Of a stretch of DNA of 64,000 nt, positions 9,234-17,462 are shown piece by piece. The translations under genes were made by a program, and so were the position numbers. Location of the stretch: assembly GCA_947259045.1 (NCBI GenBank), contig CAMYKZ010000014.1:1-64000 (forward strand). The letters run 5' to 3'. The stretch's first letter is position 1; the number at the start of each line of letters is the position of its first letter. This DNA is from an uncultured Afifella sp. (GTDB lineage: Bacteria > Pseudomonadota > Alphaproteobacteria > Rhizobiales > Afifellaceae). Under the pieces are notes generated by a model that was given only the letters and a program-made list of their open reading frames with translations, did not search any database and was not told where the DNA came from.

Positions 9234-9809
9234 ATGGTTCTGAAGATATCGGGCAAGAACGTCGATATCGGGCAGGCGCTTCGCACCCGTGCCGAAAGCG
9301 CAATCACCGATGCCGTCGGCAAATTTTTTGATGGCGGCTTTTCCGGCCATGTCACACTGTCCAAATCCGGGCGGAATTTCCGCACCGAATGTTCCGTTCA
9401 TCTCGATACCGGCATGGTGTTTGAGGCGAGCGGCAGCGACGTTGACGCCCATTCAAGTTTTGACAAGGCCTCCGAACGGCTGGAGAAACGGCTGCGTCGC
9501 TACAAACGCCGGCTGAAAGATCACAAAAAGCAGTCGGGGCGGGCAGGAAACAATGTCGGCGCTTTTGTTCTTGAAGGGCCGGCGGAAGATTCCGAAGTGA
9601 TGGACGACTGGGCTCCGGCGATTGTCGCGGAGACCCGCGCCACGATCCACACCATGTCCGTCAGCAATGCGGTGATGGAACTGGATATGACGGACGCGCC
9701 GGTGGTGGTGTTTCGCAATGCGACCCACGGCGAGATCAATGTCGTTTACCGGCGGCCGGATGGCCATTTCGGCTGGGTTGACCCCTCCCTGGCTGAATCG
9801 TCGGATTAG
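9234..9809 (+). CDS. hpf: Ribosome hibernation promoting factor, long form
   Basis: A 191-residue long-form HPF, which pairs and silences 70S ribosomes in stationary phase. The N-terminal RaiA/YfiA ribosome-binding domain covers about residues 1-100 and includes the basic helix ending RLRRYKRRLKDHK; after a linker comes the dimerisation domain (about residues 138-185: NAVMELDMTDAPVVVFRN, INVVYRRPDGHFGWVDP). It sits between rpoN and ptsN, the standard location in proteobacteria. The low-GC tract just upstream may hold its promoter. Confidence 0.93.
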   Translation: MVLKISGKNVDIGQALRTRAESAITDAVGKFFDGGFSGHVTLSKSGRNFRTECSVHLDTGMVFEASGSDVDAHSSFDKASERLEKRLRRYKRRLKDHKKQSGRAGNNVGAFVLEGPAEDSEVMDDWAPAIVAETRATIHTMSVSNAVMELDMTDAPVVVFRNATHGEINVVYRRPDGHFGWVDPSLAESSD

Positions 9810-9867
9810 GGCACTTTCCGGCGCCGCACGATGACGCCGGGCACGAAATGCAGCGAGAGCGAGTTCC

Positions 9868-10338
9868 ATGGATCTGAGCGATTTAATAGCTGAAAATGCG
9901 GTCATGCCGGCCCTGAAAGCGCAGAGCAAGAAACAGCTGCTTCAGGAAATGTGCGGCAAGGCTTCGCGTCTTACCGGTCTGTCTGAGCGCGAGATCTTCG
10001 ACACCATCCTGCAGCGTGAAAAGCTCGGTTCGACGGGTGTCGGCAACGGCGTGGCGATCCCGCACGGAAAATTGCGCTCCATTGAAAAGATCGTCGGCGT
10101 TTTCGCCCGGCTTGCCAAACCGGTCGATTTCGACGCGCTGGACGACCAGCCGGTCGATCTCGTGTTCCTTCTCCTGGCGCCTGAGGGCGCCGGCGCCGAT
10201 CATCTGAAAGCGCTCGCCCGTATCGCCCGCTTGTTGCGTGACGGACAGGTTGCCGAAAAACTCCGCGCCACCGACAACGCCGATGCGCTTTATGCGCTAT
10301 TGATCAGTTCCTCCGATCAGCCTCACGCGGCTGCCTGA
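9868..10338 (+). CDS. ptsN: PTS nitrogen-regulatory protein EIIA(Ntr)
   Basis: Phosphocarrier of the nitrogen PTS (EI-Ntr, NPr, EIIA-Ntr). It does not transport sugar but regulates potassium uptake, nitrogen and carbon metabolism by its phosphorylation state. The phosphoacceptor is His66 in GVGNGVAIPHGKL. Length (156) is normal and the C-terminal ALARIARLLRDGQVAEKLR segment is family-typical. It lies 58 bases after hpf in the same direction and faces the DUF1150 gene. Confidence 0.93.
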   Translation: MDLSDLIAENAVMPALKAQSKKQLLQEMCGKASRLTGLSEREIFDTILQREKLGSTGVGNGVAIPHGKLRSIEKIVGVFARLAKPVDFDALDDQPVDLVFLLLAPEGAGADHLKALARIARLLRDGQVAEKLRATDNADALYALLISSSDQPHAAA

Positions 10339-10345
10339 CTCTCCG

Positions 10346-10600
10346 TCAATGGACGCTGAGCGTCTGCATGTCGTTTTCCATCGCCTTGGCGATCGCCGCT
10401 GATCGCGTGTCGGTCAAAAGGATCGGTGTGCCATCGGCGTTGAGCAGCGCCCACAGTTTCTGTCCGGGCGCCAGTTCAGGCGCGCCCGGAAACAGTTCCT
10501 GAACGTCATCGGATCGAACCGGTTTGATATAGGCGATATGGCCGCCGCCCAGTTGCTCGAATATGTCAGGAGGCATCTTTTCGTATTGATCTTCGGTCAT
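10346..10600 (-). CDS. DUF1150 family small protein
   Basis: An 84-residue cytoplasmic protein matching the alphaproteobacterial DUF1150 pattern: GGGHIAYIKPVRSDDV, then PGQKLWALLNADGTPILLTD, then an Ala-rich helix. The middle segment resembles EipA/BamE-independent small regulators only superficially, and no biochemical role is established. In this class the gene commonly follows a small heat shock protein gene, as it does here, so a link with protein homeostasis is possible. The start is the ATG at 10600; an upstream extension to 10696 overlaps hsp20 and has unrelated sequence. Confidence 0.82.
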   Translation of the reverse strand: MTEDQYEKMPPDIFEQLGGGHIAYIKPVRSDDVQELFPGAPELAPGQKLWALLNADGTPILLTDTRSAAIAKAMENDMQTLSVH

Positions 10601-10637
10601 GGTCTGTCTTCCGTTCTGATTTTCCAATGGGCAGCGT

Positions 10638-11072
10638 TCATTCGCCGGATGAAATCTCGATCCTGCGCACCCTGCGGCCCTGTTCGGGGCGCACAAGATC
10701 GATCGCCAGCAAACCGTCCTTCAAGTCCGCGCCGGTGACGTTCATGCCGTCGGCCAGCACGAATGTCCTTTTGAACTGGCGTGCGGCGATGCCGCGGTGG
10801 AGATAATCCCGCCCGCCGTCGTCGACCTGCTTGCCGCTGATCGTCAGTTCCCGGTCATCGACGCTGATGTCGATTTCCGAACGCGAAAAGCCGGCAACGG
10901 CCAGCACGATGCGGATGCGGGGCTGATCTCCGTTGGCAGCGCCGATGCGTTCGATATTGTAGGGTGGATAACCATCCGACGCGGCTGCAGACACCCGGTC
11001 CAGAGTGCGTTCGATCTCCTCGAAACCCAGCAAAAACGGGCTGGAAAATACAGTCGGTCTCGTCATATCCAA
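10638..11072 (-). CDS. Hsp20 family small heat shock protein
   Basis: An ATP-independent holdase chaperone of the IbpA type, 144 residues. The alpha-crystallin domain spans about residues 40-135 and includes the conserved beta-strand DISVDDRELTISGKQ, the YLHRGIAARQFKRTF block, and ADLKDGLLAIDLVRP. The N-terminus (SPFLLGFEEIERTLDRV) is the usual IbpA-like start. It is upstream of and probably co-transcribed with the DUF1150 gene (37-base gap). Starts at 11072 or 11066 are both possible. Confidence 0.9.
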   Translation of the reverse strand: MDMTRPTVFSSPFLLGFEEIERTLDRVSAAASDGYPPYNIERIGAANGDQPRIRIVLAVAGFSRSEIDISVDDRELTISGKQVDDGGRDYLHRGIAARQFKRTFVLADGMNVTGADLKDGLLAIDLVRPEQGRRVRRIEISSGE

Positions 11073-11567
11073 AGCCCTTCAGCAAGCGACCTTGTCCGCC
11101 CGGACCCGCATCGGGCATCCGGCGCCTTCTGGGTTTATATGGTTGCCGACGGGCGAATCTTCAAGATGGCTGCAATATCAGGGGTTTATTGTTTTTGATG
11201 GTCCGTCGCCCATTGCCGCGCCAGATCTTGCGCGCTGGCGATTTCGTCAGCCGTCATTGCATGTTCCAGCACCTCAAGATGCAGGCGGAGATTGTCGAGC
11301 CTTTCGCAAGGGCCAGAACCAATTTCACCGCACTTCCTGCCTCGAGCACCTTTCACGCCCGTCAGCGCCGCAGGACCCGCCAATCCGAGACAAGACGAAG
11401 GGCGGCTACGCAGAGATAGTGTTGAAAAAGTCCGCCAGGTGATTTTGCGGGGGAAAAATTAGAAGCGCATTTCACACGAGACCGCCTACCGGAATCGGAT
11501 TTCGATTTATCGATTTCAACACAATCCAGACAAATCCGCCATTCGAGATGGCCAGATCGTGAAAGTA
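11073..11567. other. Sparse intergenic stretch at the edge of the accessory region
   Basis: Between hsp20 and the sulfurtransferase gene nearly 500 bases hold only the Sel1-type remnant at 11186-11383. The part from about 11430 to 11567 is AT-richer than its surroundings and shows no coding frame, terminator or RNA gene that I can support. Base composition changes here from the GC-rich core to the less GC-rich accessory block. Confidence 0.5.
11186..11383 (-). pseudogene. C-terminal remnant of a Sel1/TPR-repeat protein
   Basis: The last 40 or so codons read ...LRLHLEVLEHAMTADEIASAQDLARQW, which matches the usual C-terminal cap of Sel1-repeat proteins (L-x-x-x-MT-x-x-QIAxAQxLAxxW). Upstream, no Sel1 repeats are found in this frame, while a neighbouring frame holds a short Ala/Leu-rich stretch, suggesting loss of the body of the gene and a frameshift. 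I read it as a decayed fragment in the accessory region. It could also be a very short intact gene of unknown function. Confidence 0.4.
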
Positions 11568-12461
11568 TCAGTCGCGTTCGATTGGCAGTCTTTCATCAGA
11601 CCCCCATTCACTCATCGAGTTTTCGTAGACCGCGATGTTCTGGTGGCCGAGTTGGTGCAGCCAAAATGCGCCCACGGTTGCGAAGATGCCGCCTCCGCAA
11701 TAGCTGATGTGGTTTTGCGCCCGATCCGCCCCAACGGCTGCGAAGAGTTCGGTAATTCTTTTCATTGGCAGGAACTCCAGCGTCTGCGGATCAAGCAATG
11801 AGACTTGTGGGACACTCACGCTTCCGGGTATTCGGCCAGGCCGCCCGTAGCGCGAATTTTTTCCAGAGAAGATGTCAGTGCCGAGGGCGTTTATCGTGCA
11901 GGTCGCAGGATCATCTATGGCGTCCAGAACAATCTTTTTGCCAACGAACAGATCCGGGCGCAGATTAACCGACAATTCTCTAGCGGGATACGTGCTGGAG
12001 TCGGTCGAGATTCTTCGCCCATCAGCAATCCATTTATCGTAGCCGCCGTCCAGCACCGCAGCATTGTCGAAGCCAAGCCAGCGCAGCATCCACCAAAACC
12101 GCGTCGCCCAGGATACGCTTCTTCGGCTATAGACTACAACACGCGTGCCATCGGCGACGCCGTTTCGCGCGAAGGCTTTGGAAACTGTTTCCGGATCAGC
12201 CAATGTCATTGCAAACGGACTGTCCGGCACGGAAAAATCACCTTGAAGATCAAAATAACCCGCCCCTGGTATGTGCCCTGATTCGTGCTCTTCATGGCAG
12301 TTCACGACGCGGTAGGGTCGGTCGCCGTCATCTGAGAAGATAAGCTGAGTAGAGCAGTCAAAAAGGCGCAGATTCGGGTCGTCCAAGTGCTGCTCCAGCC
12401 AGTCGCAAGAGACTAATGCGTCCGGGTATTGGAGCGCTGCAGTCGCCATCATTTCCCCCAT
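11568..12461 (-). CDS. Sulfurtransferase, tandem rhodanese domains (3-mercaptopyruvate type)
   Basis: A two-domain rhodanese of about 297 residues that moves sulfur from 3-mercaptopyruvate or thiosulfate to a thiophilic acceptor. The N-terminal domain (DCSTQLIFSDD... HIPGAGYFDL... VVVYSRRS) lacks a catalytic Cys, as is normal; the C-terminal domain carries it in SYCGGGIFAT. The CGGGI loop differs from both textbook forms (CGSGVTA of mercaptopyruvate enzymes, CRKGVTA of rhodanese), so the donor is uncertain. Starts at 12461, 12452 and 12449 are all near a GGGGGAA ribosome site. It lies 22 bases after the ABM gene, probably one operon. Codon use is less GC-biased than that of neighbours. Confidence 0.85.
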   Translation of the reverse strand: MGEMMATAALQYPDALVSCDWLEQHLDDPNLRLFDCSTQLIFSDDGDRPYRVVNCHEEHESGHIPGAGYFDLQGDFSVPDSPFAMTLADPETVSKAFARNGVADGTRVVVYSRRSVSWATRFWWMLRWLGFDNAAVLDGGYDKWIADGRRISTDSSTYPARELSVNLRPDLFVGKKIVLDAIDDPATCTINALGTDIFSGKNSRYGRPGRIPGSVSVPQVSLLDPQTLEFLPMKRITELFAAVGADRAQNHISYCGGGIFATVGAFWLHQLGHQNIAVYENSMSEWGSDERLPIERD

Positions 12462-12483
12462 CGGTATCAGTTTTTTTCGCCTA

Positions 12484-12780
12484 TCAGTCCCCGACGAGGT
12501 CATAGTGCATGATCGAGCGAGACTCGACCAGCTCCGCCTCCGCTGGGTCGATGTGCGGATTTTGATAATCTTCGCCAACAAATGCCTTGAGGGCATCCAG
12601 ATCATTCCAGACCATAACGAAGCTGAAACTCCTGGGGCTGTCCGGTCTCGGTGCGCCAGGCAGCACCGACAAGATGCCTTCTGTGTTTCTCATCATCGGA
12701 ATTGCGGTCTCATGGAAGAACTTTGAAAACTCAACTTCTTTCCCAGGCCGTGTAACAACCTGGAATATCCGCATGATCAT
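12484..12780 (-). CDS. ABM-domain (antibiotic biosynthesis monooxygenase-like) protein
   Basis: A 98-residue dimeric alpha+beta barrel protein. It opens MIMRIFQVVTRPGKEVEFSKFF, followed by a buried strand SFVMVWNDLDALKAF and PHIDPAEAELV, the typical layout of ABM/YgiN-type proteins. Members include quinol monooxygenases and haem-degrading enzymes, but many have no known activity. It is the first gene of a two-gene minus-strand unit with the sulfurtransferase. Base composition is lower in GC than the core genome, which suits acquisition by transfer. Confidence 0.75.
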   Translation of the reverse strand: MIMRIFQVVTRPGKEVEFSKFFHETAIPMMRNTEGILSVLPGAPRPDSPRSFSFVMVWNDLDALKAFVGEDYQNPHIDPAEAELVESRSIMHYDLVGD

Positions 12781-13316
12781 TTTCTGGCCTCGCAGTATGC
12801 CGTAATTCGGCGCACAATTGCCTCAATCGCGCGACTTGTCGCCAGCATCAATTTAGCACAAATCCCGGAGTATGCACGGTCTGGGCTCGGAGTTGTTGTT
12901 GAAATGAATTGGCCCTGACCTTGGCCTTCCGGCGATGCAGGCCGTGATCGACTGCCAGCGGCGTTTACAGTTCAGCTTTCGGTGCTCGGACGCAGCTCGG
13001 CGAAATCGATTGGCAGGACCGGATTACCTTCCCACTTGTCGACTTGTCTCGACGCCTCCTCGCCGGTCGTGTGGTATCACGCTGTTAGCCGCTCGATCAG
13101 TCTGTCTGTGTAAACGTCGATGTAGGCCGTGTCCCTACCAGTCAATTCTATCCGTCGGTTCCGAATTTTCTGGCCCATAGCTCTTTTATTTGCCTCGGGT
13201 GTAATCCGAGACGATTGGCCTTGCCGCAAATCGACGGTCCGCGCTCCTTGCATTTTCTGTAGCGGCAGAGCAAACTTTATAACATCGGACACGGACCGAA
13301 TATTGCGGGGGACGAA
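12781..13316. other. Intergenic stretch with possible coding remnants
   Basis: These 536 bases separate two divergent accessory genes and hold no gene I can name. On the minus strand between about 13290 and 12975 a frame reads through IKFALPLQKMQ, TPEANKRAMGQKIRN and DVYTDRLIERLTA, meets a stop at 13077, and continues in the same frame to DKWEGNPVLPIDFAEL before a second stop. This may be the ruined end of a gene, but no family is recognisable and chance cannot be excluded. Confidence 0.35.
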
Positions 13317-14126
13317 ATGTCTTTTGAAGAATTCCGCACGCAAGAACTTGAAGGTTGGGACGAGCGCGCTGAATCTTATGAATGTCTGACAGCACGTGTT
13401 ACGACCCAGGCGATTCCAGCTTTGCTGGCTTCCATCCGCGCACGCGTTGGCATCAAGGTTCTCGATATTTGTACCGGTCCTGGATTTGCGGCAGGTGCCG
13501 CAGACGCTATCGGTGCAATCGCGGAAGGTATCGATTTTGCGCCCTCGATGATTGCCACTGCGAAGAAGCGGTTTCCTCGGCTTAACTTCCGGGTAGGCGA
13601 CGCCCTTGCATTGGACGCGCCGGACGCCAGCTACGACGCAGCAATATGCAATTTCGGTGTCTTCCACTTTACTGATCCAAGGATTGCATTAGGCGAAGCT
13701 TTTCGCGTTCTGAAACCCGGCGGCCGCTACGCCTTCAGCCAGTGGGCGTCACCGAAGGAATCGGCCCTGTTTGAACGGGTCTTTGGCGCCATCCTGAAGC
13801 ATGCCGATATGAGCCGGATACCACCTTCGCCTGACGCATTTGCCTTCTCGGATACCGAGAAATGCAGGCAGGCCCTCTCCACGGTAGGCTTTCGTGAAAT
13901 TGAAGTAACGCCGGTGCCGAGTATATACCACGGGTCAGCTGACGGTTTTTGGGACGAATTCTTGCGGTTCAGCGTCAGGACTCCAATCATGATGCGGCAA
14001 CAGACGATAGAAGCGGCAGCGGCGATCGAGGCCGAAATCACCGCCGCAATGGCCGAATTCGAGCAAGGGGGCATGCTTGCGATTCCAATGCCGAGTTTTG
14101 TCGTGTCAGGCGTAATGCCGGGGTAG
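13317..14126 (+). CDS. Class I SAM-dependent methyltransferase
   Basis: A 269-residue Rossmann-fold methyltransferase of the UbiE/Methyltransf_11 type. Motif I reads VLDICTGPGFAAGAA (about residues 49-63), the acidic residue of motif II lies in GIDFAPSMI, and the post-I motif is DASYDAAICNFGVFHF followed by EAFRVLKPGGRYAFSQW. The substrate is unknown; small-molecule rather than nucleic-acid methylation is more usual for this group. Start ATG is preceded by GGGGGAC. It is less GC-rich than the core and lies next to the tRNA, so it is probably part of an acquired segment. Confidence 0.85.
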   Translation: MSFEEFRTQELEGWDERAESYECLTARVTTQAIPALLASIRARVGIKVLDICTGPGFAAGAADAIGAIAEGIDFAPSMIATAKKRFPRLNFRVGDALALDAPDASYDAAICNFGVFHFTDPRIALGEAFRVLKPGGRYAFSQWASPKESALFERVFGAILKHADMSRIPPSPDAFAFSDTEKCRQALSTVGFREIEVTPVPSIYHGSADGFWDEFLRFSVRTPIMMRQQTIEAAAAIEAEITAAMAEFEQGGMLAIPMPSFVVSGVMPG

Positions 14127-14251
14127 ATGAATCGGGCCAAGCGGATTTGTTTCGCGGCGCTCGCCGTCGGGGTAAAACGGCCTGCTGTTGCAGGGCACAA
14201 AACGGTAGAAAATTTCCAGATTGTCCGGAAATAGCTAAGTCACTGAAAAAA

Positions 14252-14327
14252 TGGTGGAGCCAGACGGGATCGAACCGACGACCTCGTGAATGCCATTCAC
14301 GCGCTCTCCCAACTGAGCTATGGCCCC
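14252..14327 (-). tRNA. tRNA-Ala (anticodon GGC)
   Basis: Read on the minus strand the gene folds as a full cloverleaf. The acceptor arm is GGGGCCA with TGGCTCC, the D arm is GCTC/GAGC, the anticodon stem is CGTGA/TCACG around the loop ATGGCAT, giving anticodon GGC, and the T arm contains GGTTCGATCCC-like sequence. The terminal CCA is encoded. Its 3' end points toward the lower-GC block at 11-14 kb, the side on which integrating elements normally insert. Confidence 0.96.
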
Positions 14328-14491
14328 ATGGAACCGGATATTATCTGATCCGGTCCGGTATCAGCCGGACCGTCTGGCCCGGATAGTGATTATTGCGCCG
14401 GGCATCCGCCCGGCGCGGCGCGGAACCTATGCCCGTGCCGCGGCAAATGCAAGTCCCGGCTGCGGAACTTTTTCACAAAATCCGACTTGCC

Positions 14492-14947
14492 TCAGGTATC
14501 ATCGTCGTCAGAAGCGCCGCCGACAATGACGGCGACATTGTCATCGTCGTCGTCATCGTCTTCCAGGAACTTGTCGCTGTCGGTGTCATCGTCTTCAATA
14601 TCGTCGTCGGGCAGATCCGGCAGATCCGGCACATCGTCGTCATCGTCATCGTCATCGTCGACATTCGGATCGCCGACATCGTCGTCGTCGTCATCCTCGG
14701 CGTCTTCCAGCGAAATGACCTCAGCCTCAGCGGTCTCCGCTTCCGCTTCCGCTTCAGGTTCCTCGACTTTCTTCTTTTCAGCCGGCGCCGGCGCCGGCTT
14801 GGCAGCCTTTACAGGGGCAGCACGTGTGCGCGCCACTTCGAACGTTTCCCCGCAGGACGGGCAGATAATCGGATCGCGCTGAAGATCATAAAACTTGACG
14901 CTGCATGACAAGCAGACGCGTTTGGTTCCCAATTCCGGTTTAGTCAC
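14492..14947 (-). CDS. TIGR02300 (FYDLN-acid) family protein
   Basis: An alphaproteobacterial protein of unknown function. The N-terminus (about residues 1-40) is a zinc-ribbon: CLSC and CPSC pairs flank the name-giving KFYDLQRDPI segment. The remainder is an Ala/Pro/Lys linker and a long, extremely acidic tail with runs of 6 to 9 aspartates, encoded by GAC/GAT repeats, ending DDDDT. In many relatives the gene lies beside aroA-cmk-rpsA, as here. The acidic tail may bind basic proteins or mimic nucleic acid, but that is inference. Confidence 0.9.
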   Translation of the reverse strand: MTKPELGTKRVCLSCSVKFYDLQRDPIICPSCGETFEVARTRAAPVKAAKPAPAPAEKKKVEEPEAEAEAETAEAEVISLEDAEDDDDDDVGDPNVDDDDDDDDDVPDLPDLPDDDIEDDDTDSDKFLEDDDDDDDNVAVIVGGASDDDDT

Positions 14948-15041
14948 AGTGCCAGCCTTCTAATGTGTAATCGACGTGTCCCTAGCCATCCGAAAAGCCG
15001 CTTGTCAATTTGTTCTTTCAACCATGTGGACGATATCGTGA

Positions 15042-16495
<1,454 letters not shown>

Positions 16496-16496
<1 letters not shown>

Positions 16497-17137
16497 TGAG
16501 CGAGCAGCTGATCATCGCGATCGACGGGCCGGCAGCCAGCGGCAAGGGGACGCTCGCCCGCCGCCTGGCGGCGCATTACCGCCTGCGGCACCTGGATACC
16601 GGCCTGAGTTATCGTGCCGTTGCCGCCGAAATGATCGCCCGCGGCCTGCCGTTTGACGACGAGGCGGGCGCACTGGAGTGCGCCAGGACCATCGATCTGG
16701 GAGACCTGGACCGCGAAACGCTGTCGCGCCACGAGATCGGCGAAGCAGCCTCGCGTGTCGCGATCATGCCGGAGGTCCGCCGCGCCGTGGTCGAATTGCA
16801 GCAGGCATTCGCCGAAAAACCGCCCGGCGCAGTGCTGGACGGGCGCGATATCGGTACCGTGGTCTGCCCGGACGCGGCGGTCAAACTCTATGTCAGCGCA
16901 GCGCCTGAGGAGCGGGCGCGCCGGCGCACCGAAGAAATCCTGTCGCGCGGCGAGGCGGCGGATTTCCAGGCCGTGCTGGAGGATTTGAAGCGCCGCGACG
17001 AGCGCGATCTGAACCGGACTGAATCGCCGCTGCGGGTTGCCGACGACGCCCATATTCTCGATACTACCGATATCGGCATCGATGCCGCCTTTCAGGCAGC
17101 GCGGGAGATTATCGACACGATTGTCGACCGGTCCTGA
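16496..17137 (+). CDS. cmk: Cytidylate kinase
   Basis: Phosphorylates CMP and dCMP with ATP in pyrimidine nucleotide metabolism. The P-loop [15 protein letters not shown] is at residues 10-24, the CMP-binding [10 protein letters not shown] segment follows, and [15 protein letters not shown] is the conserved central block. Length (213) is normal. The start overlaps the aroA stop in TGATG, so translation is coupled. This aroA-cmk-rpsA order is widespread in proteobacteria. Confidence 0.95.
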
Positions 17138-17198
17138 ATTCGCGCATTTCAGTAACGCGACGACCGGAACGGCGCTCATGCTTTTGCACGCTTTGCAC

Positions 17199-17227
17199 TT
17201 GCGGTCGGCGCGTGAAATGGCTATAGA
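17199..17227 (+). promoter_or_regulatory. Candidate housekeeping promoter for rpsA
   Basis: A CTTGCGG element (TTGCGG at 17199-17204) is separated by 17 bases from CTATAGA (TATAGA at 17222-17227), close to the alphaproteobacterial sigma-70 pattern. It lies about 235 bases before rpsA in a 325-base gap that otherwise contains no gene, so rpsA would have a long leader suited to autoregulation by S1. Prediction only. Confidence 0.4.
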
Positions 17228-17462
17228 AACCCCGTTTCCGGACCGTTTGGACATTATCATCGGCTTGCCGAGGCCAGCGCCCGTAAACGAACCGTCGCCC
17301 ATCAGCCTCTGATGTGCCGAACCGCGTGAAAAAGCGGCAGGCTGATGGCGGCAAATGAAACGCTAACGAACGGCACAAAGCGGCAGCACATTCCCGGGCC
17401 CCGGTCGGATGAATCCGGCACGACGGGTTGTTGAGGCGACGGGCTGCCGATCAGGAGTATCA

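Noticed and set aside
10507-10517. GGATCGAACCG in the DUF1150 gene, matching 11 bases of the tRNA T arm, as a possible attachment site
   Set aside because: It lies inside a core gene and outside the accessory block, and 11 bases are too few to exclude chance.
13077-13667. A minus-strand frame of 196 codons over the methyltransferase start
   Set aside because: Its first two thirds lie antisense to a clear methyltransferase. Only the last part, outside that gene, is kept as a possible remnant.
14328-14400. GGTCCGG/CCGGACC stem as terminator of the TIGR02300 gene
   Set aside because: No T tract on either strand, and it lies directly before the tRNA; role not supportable.
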